Assembly: GCA_903934745.1 (NCBI GenBank)
Contig: CAIZOZ010000364.1
Location: 1 to 41,709 of the forward strand
Direction: 5' to 3'
From: an uncultured cyanobacterium
Lineage (GTDB): Bacteria > Cyanobacteriota > Cyanobacteriia > PCC-6307 > Cyanobiaceae
Length of the DNA stretch: 41,709 nucleotides
The position numbers were made by a program, and so were the translations under genes. Positions 26,153 to 35,861 of the stretch are shown here, one piece after another. Below the pieces are notes generated by a model. That model saw only the letters and a program-made list of their open reading frames with translations. It did not search any database and was not told where the DNA came from. Within the stretch, counting starts at the first letter, position 1, and every line of letters starts with the position of its first letter.

Positions 26153-28867
26153 TCACGGCTCCAGTCGCTCCGCCTCGGCCCGTAGGCGGGTCAGACGGTC
26201 CAGCAGCGATTCGTTGCTGAGGCGATTGTTGAGGCGTTCGGCCAGCAACGGAAAGGCGAAGGGGCCGGCGCGCGCCGTGCGTTGCAGCAGCAGCTCGCAC
26301 TGCTGCAGCCGGGTCAGGGCCGCCTGCAGCCGGTGGCGCTCCAGCTGCTCATCGAGCACCTCCTGGCGCGCCTGGGCCAGCAGCCGGTTGGCCGGTTCGT
26401 GCTGCAGGAAGACGTCGTAGAGCAGGGCGGCACTGATCTGCAGCTGGCTGCCGGAGCGGGCCTGGCCGAGATAGCCGTTCAGCACCAGCCCACTCACCTG
26501 GGCAATGGCGCGAAAGCGACGGCGGCAGAGCTCCGAGAGGTTGATCGCCTGCTGCAGGTCCGCGTCCAGATCGGCGTCGCTGAGCAAGGCAGCAGCGTGC
26601 TCAGACACCAGGGCCTCGAACGGATAGCCCCTGGGGGCCAGCAGCTCGAAGCCGTAGTCGTTCACTGACACCGTGATCGTGCCGGCCTGGTGTCGCGCCA
26701 ACCGCCAGGCCCAGAGAAAGCCCAGCCCTTCGTGCACGAAGCGGCCCTCGAAGGGATAGGCATAGAGATGGCTGCCCTCACGGCTGGGGCAGACCTCGAT
26801 CAGCAGCTGATGGAGCCGGGGCAAGCAGGAGAGGTCGGCCTGACGCCGCAACAGCGGTTCCAGAGCCCGCAACTCCGGGCTGTCCAGCCTGGGGGGGGCC
26901 AGCTTGGGCTGGTCCGACGTGGTGTTGTCCGGCTTGGGGTTGGCCGGCTTGGGGTTGGCCGGCTTGGGACAGTGCCGATCGGAATCGTCCAGAGCGGCCG
27001 GGTTGTTCCGGTGCGAGGGATCGTTGAGGTTGAGGTTGGGGTTGGGGTTGATGTTGGCGAGGGCCTGGGAGCAGCGATCCACCTCCTGGCGCAGGTGCTG
27101 ACTGAGCAGATCGGAGATGGCCAGCTGGCCGCCGGACCAGGCCGGCACCGTGCTGCTCTTGCGACTGCTGGCCTTGACCATGGCGGTCATCTCCCGAAGC
27201 CGCACGAATTCCAGCTGCCGGCCAGCAAAGAAAAAGACATCGCCCGGGTGCAATCGCGAGATGAAGGCCTCCTCCACATGGCCGAGCACGGCACCGCGCA
27301 CAACGCGCACCGTGACGGCCCGATCAGCGGTGATCGTGCCGATGTTGAGCCGGTGCAGCCGGGCCAGGGCCGGTGCCATGACCCGATAGCGGAAGCCGCT
27401 GCCGGGGCCCTCGGCCTCGCTGACGCCAGCCTCCGACCCGGGTTCCCGTTCGAGCTTGCGGTAGCGGGGATAGGCACCGAGGCAGTCGCCGCCTTGCTCA
27501 AGAAAGCGCAGGCACCAATCCCAGGTGTCCGCATCGAGCTGGCGGTAGCTCCAGCAGCTGCGCACGGTTTCCAGTTCCAGCTTGGGGTCGAAGCCGGGGC
27601 CGCAGGCCAGGGTCACCAGATGCTGCAGCAGCACATCGAGCGGCTGGACCGGAGGCGAGCGATGTTCCACCAGGCCCGCCGCCAATCCCCGGCGGATCGC
27701 CGACACCTCCAGCAGCTCCAAGGCATGGGTGGGCATGAACAGCAGCTGGGAGGTGCCGCCGGGGCAGTGGGCGGAGCGGCCGGCGCGCTGCAACAGGCGG
27801 GCCAGGTTTTTGGCGGAACCGATCTGCACCACCGTCTGCACCGGCTGGAAATCGACGCCCAGATCCAGCGAGCTGGTGCAGACCACCCAGCGGATCTCGC
27901 CGGCCTTCACCGCCGCCTCGATCGCCTCGCGCCGGCTGCGCTCGATCGAACCGTGGTGCAGGGCCAGGGCCCCCTCCATCTCAGGAGCGGCGTAGCGCAG
28001 GCACTGGTGCCAGCGTTCGGCCTGATTACGAGTATTGGTGAACAGCAGGGTGGAAACCTCGGGCTCCAGCTGCGCCACCAGCTGCTCGTGCATGCGCAAG
28101 CCCAGATGGCCGGCCCAGGGGAAGCCGTCGATGCTCTCGGGCAACAGGCTGCGGATGGTGGTGCGGCGCTGCAGGCGGGCGGTGATGATCGTGGCGGCTG
28201 CGGCCGGGGTGCGGCTGCCGCCGGTCCAGCGGCTGACGCCCGTAGCCGCCTGGGCCGCTTCGGCGAGATTGCCGATCGTGGCGCTGATCGCCCAGGTGCG
28301 CAGCTCCGGCCGCTGCCGCCGCAGCCAGCTCAGGGCCAGCTCGCACTGGCTGCCGCGCTTGCTGCCCATCAGTTCATGCCATTCATCCAGCACCACCGCT
28401 TCCAGGCCGCCGAACAAGCTGGGAGCCGCCGGGTTGGCCAGCAGCAGACAGAGGGATTCGGGTGTGGTGATCAGGATTTCGGGTGGTTGGCGCAGCTGCT
28501 TGCTGCGAACGGAGCCGCTGGTGTCGCCATTGCGCAGGCCCACCCGCAACGGCCAACCCATGGCGTTGATCGGCGCTTCGATCGCCAGCTGTAGATCGCG
28601 GCTCAAGGCGCGCAGGGGCGTCAGCACCAGCAGGCGCAGGCCGAGGGGGGTGCTGCCCTTTGGCGCTTGCGCCTGCTGGGCCAGCATTTCGGCGATCGGT
28701 CCCATCACAGCGGCGTAGGTTTTGCCGCTGCCGGTGGGCACCTGGATCAGGCCGCTTTCACCGCGCCCATAGGCCTGCCAGCACTGGCGCTGAAACGGCA
28801 TCGGCCGCCAGCCCTGGTGCGCGAACCAGGCTTCGATTGGCGCCAGCAACTTCGGCTGCGCCTTCAT
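26153..28867 (-). CDS. Ligase-associated DNA damage response DEXH-box helicase (Lhr-core type)
   Basis: GLIQVPTGSGKTYAAVMG, VLTPLRALSRDL, VVLDEWHELMGSKRG, AISATIGN, TNTRNQAERW, VCTSSLDLGVDFQPV, LLQRAGRSAHCPGG. Confidence 0.94.
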   Translation of the reverse strand: MKAQPKLLAPIEAWFAHQGWRPMPFQRQCWQAYGRGESGLIQVPTGSGKTYAAVMGPIAEMLAQQAQAPKGSTPLGLRLLVLTPLRALSRDLQLAIEAPINAMGWPLRVGLRNGDTSGSVRSKQLRQPPEILITTPESLCLLLANPAAPSLFGGLEAVVLDEWHELMGSKRGSQCELALSWLRRQRPELRTWAISATIGNLAEAAQAATGVSRWTGGSRTPAAAATIITARLQRRTTIRSLLPESIDGFPWAGHLGLRMHEQLVAQLEPEVSTLLFTNTRNQAERWHQCLRYAAPEMEGALALHHGSIERSRREAIEAAVKAGEIRWVVCTSSLDLGVDFQPVQTVVQIGSAKNLARLLQRAGRSAHCPGGTSQLLFMPTHALELLEVSAIRRGLAAGLVEHRSPPVQPLDVLLQHLVTLACGPGFDPKLELETVRSCWSYRQLDADTWDWCLRFLEQGGDCLGAYPRYRKLEREPGSEAGVSEAEGPGSGFRYRVMAPALARLHRLNIGTITADRAVTVRVVRGAVLGHVEEAFISRLHPGDVFFFAGRQLEFVRLREMTAMVKASSRKSSTVPAWSGGQLAISDLLSQHLRQEVDRCSQALANINPNPNLNLNDPSHRNNPAALDDSDRHCPKPANPKPANPKPDNTTSDQPKLAPPRLDSPELRALEPLLRRQADLSCLPRLHQLLIEVCPSREGSHLYAYPFEGRFVHEGLGFLWAWRLARHQAGTITVSVNDYGFELLAPRGYPFEALVSEHAAALLSDADLDADLQQAINLSELCRRRFRAIAQVSGLVLNGYLGQARSGSQLQISAALLYDVFLQHEPANRLLAQARQEVLDEQLERHRLQAALTRLQQCELLLQRTARAGPFAFPLLAERLNNRLSNESLLDRLTRLRAEAERLEP
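26929..26968. repeat. 15-bp tandem repeat (CCGGCTTGGGGTTGG), about 2.7 copies, inside the helicase gene
   Basis: Direct reading of the sequence; encodes the in-frame PKPANPKPANPKP stretch. Confidence 0.9.
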
Positions 28868-30504
28868 GGCCGGCAGCCCATCAGCGCCAGGGCCGCTGCC
28901 AGCGTGTCCGCCTCGCCGGCCGGCTTGTCGCGCCGCCAGCGGCTGATGCGCGGGAAGCGCACGGCCAGGCCGCTTTTGTGGCGTTTGGACGGCCCAATCC
29001 CCTCGAAGGCCAGCTCGAACACCTGCAAGGGTTCCACGGCCCGCACCGGTCCGAACCGCTGGAGCGTGTGGCTGCGGATCCAGCGATCCAACGCCACGAT
29101 CTCCTCATCGCTGAGGCCCGAGTAGGCCTTGGCGAAGCTGACCAGCGCCGCTGGCTGGCCGGGCTCCCCCTCGCCCGCCGCGACGCTCGGGTCGCTGGGG
29201 CGGTCCCAGAGGCCGAAGGTGTAGTCGGTGTAGAGATTGGCGCGCCGACCGCTGCCGGCCTGGGCGTAGAGCAGCACCGCATCCAGCCGCAACGGTTCGA
29301 GCTTGTGTTTCCACCAAGAGCCGCGGCGGCGGCCCACCAGGTAGGGGGAGTTCAGATCCTTGAGCATCAGCCCTTCGGCTCCGGCAGCGGCGGCGCCAGC
29401 GCGCAGCGCCTCGAGGGCCTGCCAGTGGGGCAGGGCCAGGGTGCTGGAGAGGCGCAAGCGCCCGGCGCCAGCGGGGAAGGGCGCCGCCAGGAGCTGCTGG
29501 TGCAGATCCTCCAGGGCGGCGCGGCGTTGGCGCAGGGGTTCAGGGCGCCGATCGCAGCCCCCCAGTTCGAGCAGGTCGTAGGCCACGAAGGCCGCCGGCA
29601 ACTCGGCCAGCAGCGAACGGCCGGGAGCCTTGCGGCCCAGGCGCCGCTGTAGCTCGCCGAAGGGCCGCGGGCCAGGAGCATCCGGCTCCCAGATGATCAC
29701 CTCGCCATCGAGCGCCAGCCCATCGGGCAGCGCCTCGCCCAGGCGAATCAGCTCCGGGAAAGCGGGATTGATCAGTTCCTCACCCCGGCTCCACAGCCAG
29801 CAGGCGCCGCCGCGCCGGATCAGCTGGGCGCGGATGCCATCCCATTTCCACTCCACCTGCCAGTTGGCTGGTGTTGTGTCGTTGAGGCGTTCAGGATCGA
29901 GCGGGCAGGCCAGCTGGAAGGGATAGGGACGGCTGCTGAGACTGGCGTCGTCATCGGCGGCATCAAGCAGGGCGGTGAACTGGGCGGCCGAAGGCAGAAA
30001 GCCACCCATCAGCCGGTGGCGCAGCCGGGCCGGTTCGAGGCCCGAGAGCTGGGCCAGGGCCTGGATCACCAGCCCTTGGGCCACTCCCACCCGGAAACCG
30101 CCGGTGAGCAACTTGTTGACCACCAGCAGCTCCATGGGCTCCAGGCCCTGCCACAGCGCCTGCATCGCCACGGCCTGCTCGTCCGGTTGCAGGGCAGCCA
30201 GCGGTGGTAGCAGCTCCTCCAGCCACTGCTGCAGTGAGGCCTCGGCGGCCGGGGACGGGGGCATCCTCTCGGTTGCGCCGTCCGAGCGCTGCCGCCACAG
30301 CAGCGCGATCGTTTCGGCGCTGTCCCCCACCTGGCGGTAGCAATCGTCAAAGAGCCAGGCGGGCAGGCCCGTTCCCTCCAAGCAGATCTGACGCAGCCGC
30401 AGGCTGCTCAGCAAGCGGCGACGCTGGTTGCCGAGCAGCATCTGCAGGGCCCAGGCCCCATCACCCGGCGGCACCTCCCCGAAATACTCCACCAGGGCCC
30501 GCAC
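28864..30504 (-). CDS. ATP-dependent DNA ligase (ligase of the Lhr-core cluster)
   Basis: Nucleotidyltransferase motif I EWKWDGIRAQLI, LDGEVIIW, LEDLH, GLMLKDLNSPYLVGRRRGSWWKHKLEPL; 4-nt ATGA overlap with the helicase. Confidence 0.94.
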   Translation of the reverse strand: MRALVEYFGEVPPGDGAWALQMLLGNQRRRLLSSLRLRQICLEGTGLPAWLFDDCYRQVGDSAETIALLWRQRSDGATERMPPSPAAEASLQQWLEELLPPLAALQPDEQAVAMQALWQGLEPMELLVVNKLLTGGFRVGVAQGLVIQALAQLSGLEPARLRHRLMGGFLPSAAQFTALLDAADDDASLSSRPYPFQLACPLDPERLNDTTPANWQVEWKWDGIRAQLIRRGGACWLWSRGEELINPAFPELIRLGEALPDGLALDGEVIIWEPDAPGPRPFGELQRRLGRKAPGRSLLAELPAAFVAYDLLELGGCDRRPEPLRQRRAALEDLHQQLLAAPFPAGAGRLRLSSTLALPHWQALEALRAGAAAAGAEGLMLKDLNSPYLVGRRRGSWWKHKLEPLRLDAVLLYAQAGSGRRANLYTDYTFGLWDRPSDPSVAAGEGEPGQPAALVSFAKAYSGLSDEEIVALDRWIRSHTLQRFGPVRAVEPLQVFELAFEGIGPSKRHKSGLAVRFPRISRWRRDKPAGEADTLAAALALMGCRP

Positions 30505-30560
30505 CCGGGCGCTGCTGGCCTTGCTGCGATCGAGCAGCTCGAACAGGCGGCAGAAGCGCT

Positions 30561-31598
30561 TCAGGGGAGTGCCTCCCCGGGCTCGCCATCGGGGTTGCCC
30601 CGTTCCGCCAGGCCGCCGCCCTGCAGGGGCTCGGCGGCGATGCCCTCCACCTCGCGCAGATAGCGGGCCAGCACCTCGCTCTGGCCGTGGGTCACATACA
30701 CCTGGCGGGCGCCGGATTGGCGGGCGGTGGCCACCAGGGCCGGCCAGTCGGCATGGTCGCTGAGCACGAAACCGCGCTCGCAGCCACGCCGGCGCCGGGC
30801 GCCGCGCACCGCCATCCAGCCACTGGCAAAGCCGGTCTGGGCGCCGCGCAGCCGTTTCATCCAGGGGGAGGCCTGGGCCGCAGGCGGCGCCAGCACCAGC
30901 CGACCCTCCAATCCCTGATCACGGGGGAGCTCCGAGAGGGGCCGCGTCGGCACCATGGCGATGCCCTGCTGGCGGTAGGGCTCGATCAAGGCCGCGACGG
31001 CGCCATGCAGCAGCACCTCCTGCTCCACCCCAAGGGCGTGCAGTTCGGCCAGCAGCCGCTGGGCCTTGCCGAAGGCATAACAAAAGAGCACCGAGGGGCG
31101 CTGGGGGCAGCCTTGCCACCAGTCGCGGATTTCGGCGGCCACCTCGGCTCCGGGTGGCCAGCGGTAGATCGGCAGCCCGAAGGTGGCTTCGCTGATCAGC
31201 ACATCGGCGCGCACCGGCTCAAACGGCGCACAGCTGGGGTCGGCATCGCGCTTGAAGTCGCCGCTGATCAACCAGCTCTCGCCGCCGGCCTCCAGGCGGA
31301 TCTGGGCGGAGCCCAGCACATGGCCGGCGCTGTGGAACGACACCTGAGCGTCCTGAAGCTGCAGCGCCTCGCCGTAGTTGAGGCTGTGCAACTCAATGCC
31401 CTGGCCCAGGCGCCGGCGCAGGATGCCGGCACCGGCACCGATCGCCCAGTAGGCACCGCAGCCCGGTCGGGCATGGTCGGCGTGGCCGTGGGTGATCAGG
31501 GCGCGGGGCACCGGCCGCCAGGGATCGATCCAGGCGTCGGCAGCACGGCAGTAGAGACCCTGGGGGGTAAGGGTGATCAGCCCGTCAGGCGGCAGCAT
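30561..31598 (-). CDS. Ligase-associated DNA damage response exonuclease (metallo-beta-lactamase/beta-CASP type)
   Basis: ALITHGHADHARPGCGAYWA, FHSAGHVLGSAQIRLE, LISGDFKRDADPSCAPFEPVRADVLISEATFGLPIYRW, LSDHADWPALVATARQSGARQVYVTHG. Confidence 0.92.
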   Translation of the reverse strand: MLPPDGLITLTPQGLYCRAADAWIDPWRPVPRALITHGHADHARPGCGAYWAIGAGAGILRRRLGQGIELHSLNYGEALQLQDAQVSFHSAGHVLGSAQIRLEAGGESWLISGDFKRDADPSCAPFEPVRADVLISEATFGLPIYRWPPGAEVAAEIRDWWQGCPQRPSVLFCYAFGKAQRLLAELHALGVEQEVLLHGAVAALIEPYRQQGIAMVPTRPLSELPRDQGLEGRLVLAPPAAQASPWMKRLRGAQTGFASGWMAVRGARRRRGCERGFVLSDHADWPALVATARQSGARQVYVTHGQSEVLARYLREVEGIAAEPLQGGGLAERGNPDGEPGEALP

Positions 31599-31605
31599 CC
31601 GCGCC

Positions 31606-32571
31606 TCAGGCGCTCATTGCCAGCATCCGCTCGATCGGCGCCAGGGCCCGTTGGCGCAGGCTCTCCTCCAGTTCGATGCCGGGTTCGAGCTGATCGAGGC
31701 AGCGCCAGAGCTTATCCAGGGTGTTGAGCCGCATGTAGGGGCAGGTGTTGCAGCTGCAGCCATCACTGCCGGGCACATCGTGGAAGCTTTTCTGCGGGGC
31801 GCGCCGCCGCATCTGGTGCAAAATGCCGGGCTCGGTGAGCACGATGAAGCTCTCGGCGGAGCTGCTGGTCACCCGCTCCAGCAGCTTGCTGGTGGAGCCG
31901 ATGAAATCGGCCAGATCAAGCAGATGCTGCTGGCATTCCGGATGGGCGATCACCTCGGCTTCGGGATGCTGCAAGCGCAGCTGCAGCAGCGCCTGCTCAC
32001 TGAAGCTTTCGTGCACGATGCAGCTACCGGGCCAGAAGGTGAGTTCCCGCCCCGTCTGGCGGGCCACCCAGCGGCCGAGGTTCTGATCCGGAGCGAACAG
32101 GATCGGCCGCTCCGCTGGCAATTGGTTCACCAGGTGAACGGCATTGCTGCTGGTGCAGATCAGATCGCTCTGGGCTTTCACCGCCGCTGAGCAATTGATG
32201 TAACTCACCACATAGTGGTCGGGATGCTGGGCGCGGAAGGCGGCGAAGGCTTCGGCGGGGCAGGCGTCAGCCAGGCTGCAACCGGCCTCCAGATCCGGCA
32301 CCAGCACGGTCTTGCCGGGATTGAGGATCTTGGCGGTTTCCGCCATGAAGTGGACGCCGCAGAAGACGATCACTTCGGCCTCGGTGCTGGCGGCCTTGCG
32401 GGAGAGCTCGAGCGAATCGCCGATGAAGTCGGCGACATCCTGGATGGCGTCGTCCTGGTAATAGTGCGCCAGAATCACCGCCTGGCGCTCCCGGCAGAGC
32501 TCCCGGATGGCAGTCCGCAGCTGCGGGGCCGGCGGCGTGGAGTGCGGGGCAGAAATCTGGGAGAAGACCAA
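31606..32571 (-). CDS. nadA: Quinolinate synthase
   Basis: [79 protein letters not shown]. Start inferred as TTG at 32571. Confidence 0.92.
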   Translation of the reverse strand: MVFSQISAPHSTPPAPQLRTAIRELCRERQAVILAHYYQDDAIQDVADFIGDSLELSRKAASTEAEVIVFCGVHFMAETAKILNPGKTVLVPDLEAGCSLADACPAEAFAAFRAQHPDHYVVSYINCSAAVKAQSDLICTSSNAVHLVNQLPAERPILFAPDQNLGRWVARQTGRELTFWPGSCIVHESFSEQALLQLRLQHPEAEVIAHPECQQHLLDLADFIGSTSKLLERVTSSSAESFIVLTEPGILHQMRRRAPQKSFHDVPGSDGCSCNTCPYMRLNTLDKLWRCLDQLEPGIELEESLRQRALAPIERMLAMSA

Positions 32572-32622
32572 CCGCTTCCTCGGCTCGGGCAGGATGGGCC
32601 AAAGACTAGGAAGAACGCCGGC

Positions 32623-33483
32623 TTGGCAGACCTCAACATCGCCATCGCCGGCGACCTCCATGACCAGTGGGATGCCTCCGACCATCTGCTGCTGGATCTG
32701 ATCCGGCCCGATGCCCTGCTGCTCGTCGGCGATTTCAGCGATGGCCACAGCCGTATTCCCACCCTGCTCACGGAGCTGGAACTCCCGGTCGCCTGCATCG
32801 CCGGCAACCACGACACCGGCAAAGATGGCAGTGGTCAGCGGCTGCGCCAACAGCTGGAGCTGCTGGGGGAGCTCCATTGCGGCTGGGGGCTGCGGCAGCT
32901 CACTCCCCCCGGTTTAGCCGTGGTGGGCTGCCGGCCGTTCACCGCCGGGGGTGGTTTCACCCTGTCGCGGGCCGTTCGTGCGGTCTACGGACCGGTGACC
33001 CAGCAGGAGTCGGCCGAGCGCATCTGTCGGGCGGCCCTGTCAGCCGATCCGGCGCTACCAATGGTGCTGCTGGCCCATTCCGGGCCCACGGGCCTGGGCA
33101 CCCAGGCCGGCTCGCTCTGCGGTCGGGACTGGAAAAGCCCCTCCTGCGACTGGGGCGATCGCGATCTGGCCCTGGCGATCACCCGCATCCGCCGCCACCG
33201 CTCCGTGCCCCTGGTGGTGTTCGGCCACATGCATCACACCTTGCGGCGCTTTCTGGGCGAACGGCAGAGCTTCCATCGCGATGAGGAAGGCACCGCCTAT
33301 CTCAATTGCGCCTGCGTGCCCCGCCATGGCTCCGATGATCGCGGCCGCTCGCTGCGCCATTTCAGCTGGATTCGCTTCCACGATGGTGAGCTCAGCCAGG
33401 TCAGCCATCGCTGGTATGGGCTGACGGGCGATCTGCTCTATGAACAGACCCTCTGGAGTGCCGCCGCCCTGAGCCGATGCTGA
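32623..33483 (+). CDS. TIGR04168-type metallophosphoesterase
   Basis: [56 protein letters not shown]. Start inferred as TTG at 32623. Confidence 0.85.
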   Translation: MADLNIAIAGDLHDQWDASDHLLLDLIRPDALLLVGDFSDGHSRIPTLLTELELPVACIAGNHDTGKDGSGQRLRQQLELLGELHCGWGLRQLTPPGLAVVGCRPFTAGGGFTLSRAVRAVYGPVTQQESAERICRAALSADPALPMVLLAHSGPTGLGTQAGSLCGRDWKSPSCDWGDRDLALAITRIRRHRSVPLVVFGHMHHTLRRFLGERQSFHRDEEGTAYLNCACVPRHGSDDRGRSLRHFSWIRFHDGELSQVSHRWYGLTGDLLYEQTLWSAAALSRC

Positions 33484-34541
33484 TTTATGCCTGCATCAGC
33501 AGCCACGGTTTTGGCCATGGTTCGCGCAGTGTGGCAGTGCTGCAGCAGCTGGCGCGGCTCAGGCCCGATTGGCGCCTGGTGCTCTCGACGGGCTTGCCTC
33601 CTTCCTTTCTGAGGCTCGCCTTCGGCCATGGCGGCGTTGAGCAACGTTGCTGCCGCTGGGATGTGGGCGTGGTGCAGGCCAATGCCCTGGAGGTGGATCC
33701 CCAGGCCACCCTGCGCCAACTGGAAGCCCTCGAGGCCAGCCTGCCCGCCCAGATCACGGCTGAGGTGGCCTGGCTGGAGCGCCAGGGGCTGCCGGTGCTA
33801 GTGCTGGCGGATGTGCCACCGCCCGCGGCCCTGATCGCCGCTCGCCTCGGAGCACCGTTGATCTGGCTGGCCAGCTTCGGCTGGGATGCGATTTATGGAG
33901 CAATGGGGCCGGAGCTGGCCGACTACGGCCAGGCCGCCCGCGAGCTGTATGGCCAGGGCGATCTGCTGTTGCGCTGTCCCCTGAGCCTGCCGATGGACTG
34001 GGGCTTGCCGGTGCAGCCGATCGGGCTCACCAACTCCGAGCCCCGGCCGCTCGATGCCGCCGTGCTGGCGCAGCTGGCCCTGCCCGCCGAGCGCGATCGC
34101 TGCGTGCTGATCAGTTTCGGTGGCCTGGGCCTGAGCCTCGATCCGGCCCTGCTGGCCCGCTGGCCTGAGCACGTGTTCATCGGCAGCGACCCGGCCCTGG
34201 CCGAGGCCGACAACGGTCGCCTGCTGCCGGCGGATCTGCGGCCGCTGGATCTGATGCCCCATGCCGGCCGGCTGATCACCAAGGCGGGCTACAGCAGTTT
34301 CTGCGAGGCCTTCAGCCAGGGAGTGGGGATCCATCTGGTGGAACGGCAAGGCTTCGCCGAAGCGCCTGTGCTGGCGGAGGCACTCCAGAACCATGGCCGC
34401 CATCGGCTGCTCAACCGCAGCCAGCTGGACCAGGGCGAGTGGCAACTGGATCAACCGCTGCTGGCGGCGCGCCAGGGGCCACTGCCCGGCGGCGGAGCCG
34501 AGGCGGCAGCGAAGGCAATCCTGGCGCTGCTGTCCGGCTGA
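33477..34541 (+). CDS. GT-B-like glycosyltransferase-fold protein
   Basis: YACISSHGFGHGSRSVAVLQQLARLRPDWRLVLSTGLP.. ISFGGLGLSLDPALLARWPEHVFIGSD.. MPHAGRLITKAGYSSFCEAFSQGVGIHLV. Confidence 0.8.
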   Translation: MLIYACISSHGFGHGSRSVAVLQQLARLRPDWRLVLSTGLPPSFLRLAFGHGGVEQRCCRWDVGVVQANALEVDPQATLRQLEALEASLPAQITAEVAWLERQGLPVLVLADVPPPAALIAARLGAPLIWLASFGWDAIYGAMGPELADYGQAARELYGQGDLLLRCPLSLPMDWGLPVQPIGLTNSEPRPLDAAVLAQLALPAERDRCVLISFGGLGLSLDPALLARWPEHVFIGSDPALAEADNGRLLPADLRPLDLMPHAGRLITKAGYSSFCEAFSQGVGIHLVERQGFAEAPVLAEALQNHGRHRLLNRSQLDQGEWQLDQPLLAARQGPLPGGGAEAAAKAILALLSG

Positions 34542-34550
34542 TCAGCAGTT

Positions 34551-34565
34551 CCGATCAGTGATCGG
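34551..34565. repeat. 15-bp palindrome CCGATCA-G-TGATCGG
   Basis: Direct reading; lies at the 3' ends of the glycosyltransferase gene and the opposing 72-aa ORF. Confidence 0.8.
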
Positions 34566-34773
34566 CGCCAGGTTCGATCTTCTGTACATCCAAAAGCGCC
34601 CAAGCTTCTTGGTCACAGTGATCTGAACTGATCAGGTGCTTTTGGCTACCTGTGGACACTTGTGTGATCGTCACAAAAACGATCGCGTCTCCGAGCGTTG
34701 ATGGGCAAAGTGGCGCGAACTTCATTTTTTCTCCGCTTTCGATCTCGGGAACAGTTTCAACCTCAGTATTCAT
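34555..34773 (-). CDS. Candidate small protein, 72 aa
   Basis: MNTEVETVPEIESGEKMKFAPLCPSTLGDAIVFVTITQVSTGSQKHLISSDHCDQEAWALLDVQKIEPGADH: balanced globular-type composition, unlike most spurious ORFs here; no clear SD. Confidence 0.4.
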   Translation of the reverse strand: MNTEVETVPEIESGEKMKFAPLCPSTLGDAIVFVTITQVSTGSQKHLISSDHCDQEAWALLDVQKIEPGADH

Positions 34774-34918
34774 TGCTGTCTTGCTTTGAAACTCAAATGA
34801 CTCCCCGAGATCAGCCTTCAGAACTGGATTTCTCCCTGTTGTCTCTCTCCCTCCAAGGGCGGAAATTGATCGGGTTTCAACTCCAGAGCCTGCAGGTCTG
34901 TCCTCCGCTCGAATCGTC

Positions 34919-35689
34919 TTGTCGTTCCTTCAGCGCTCCCACCTGGCTCTCCTCTTGGTCGGAGCCGCCTTGGCCATCGCCTCCCCTGCGCGTGCCACTG
35001 AGAAAGACGACCCCTGGTCCTTCGATCCTGTGCCACCCCCGGTGCCCCAGCTGGCTGTGCTGCCGCCGCTGCCGGAAGCCCCCCGTTTCTTTGCGATCAC
35101 GCCGGAACGCAAGGCATTGCTCAACACCATCCGCTACGCCGAAGGCACCTGGAAGCAAGGCCATCCCGTGGGCTATCGGGTGATGTTCGGCGGCAGCTAC
35201 ATGCCCTCGCTCGATCGCCATCCGAATCGGGTCAACTACACCCCCGGCTATGCCAGCGCCGCCGCTGGGGCCTATCAGTTCATGCCCTTCACCTGGAACC
35301 TGGTGGTTCAGAAACTGGGTCTGAGCGACTTCCAGCCCCCCGCCCAGGATCAGGGCGCCCTGTTCCTGATCCAGCGCCGTGGTGGCCTGTCCATGGCCGA
35401 TCGCGGTGAACTTTCGCCAGAACTGGCGGCCAAGCTGGCGCCCGAATGGGCCTCCTTCCCCACCCTGGCAGGCAACAGCTATTACGGCCAGCCGGTGAAG
35501 CGCTACGAGGAGCTGCGCCGCTTCTACGAGGAGAATCTCTCCCAGCTGCGCCAGAACGGCGTTGAGCCATGGGAAAACGTGGCGATCCGCCAGGTGCCCC
35601 GTTGCAACGACGACAGCCTCAGCTGCCGGTTGGAATCGATTGGTTACCGCGGCAAGTCCCGCCTTCAGCCTGAAGTGCGCTCGTACTGA
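34919..35689 (+). CDS. Exported lysozyme-like (GH104/lambda R-type) protein
   Basis: Signal peptide LALLLVGAALAIASPARA; LLNTIRYAEGTWKQGHPVGYRVMFGGSYMPSLDRHPNRVNYTPGYASAAAGAYQFMPFTWNLVVQKLGLSDFQPPAQDQGALFLIQRRGG. TTG start as given in the track. Confidence 0.85.
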   Translation: MSFLQRSHLALLLVGAALAIASPARATEKDDPWSFDPVPPPVPQLAVLPPLPEAPRFFAITPERKALLNTIRYAEGTWKQGHPVGYRVMFGGSYMPSLDRHPNRVNYTPGYASAAAGAYQFMPFTWNLVVQKLGLSDFQPPAQDQGALFLIQRRGGLSMADRGELSPELAAKLAPEWASFPTLAGNSYYGQPVKRYEELRRFYEENLSQLRQNGVEPWENVAIRQVPRCNDDSLSCRLESIGYRGKSRLQPEVRSY

Positions 35690-35764
35690 AGCGCCGCCAA
35701 CCCCCAGTGCAGTCTTTCTGAGCTGAAGCCCCCATCAGTCCAGGCTCAGGCCAGGCAGCGCCCT

Positions 35765-35818
35765 TGAATCCCCAGCCCATCAGTCAGCGCAACGCGCCGC
35801 TGGTGAGGTGGGGATTCA
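35765..35818. repeat. Long inverted repeat TGAATCCCCA-N34-TGGGGATTCA between convergent genes
   Basis: Perfect 10-bp arms; interior contains an additional GCGC/CGC-rich hairpin. Confidence 0.75.
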
Positions 35819-35861
35819 GCGTTATCAGTTCAGGGTTGCTCGGCCGTTTGCTGAGAGCCCC

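Noticed and set aside
26690-28594. 634-aa plus-strand ORF
   Set aside because: Antisense to the well-supported Lhr-core helicase.
34661-34675. CRP-like TGTGA..TCACA palindrome
   Set aside because: Spacing is N3 (TGTGATCGTCACA), not the N6 of CRP/SYCRP1 sites; also inside the candidate 72-aa ORF.
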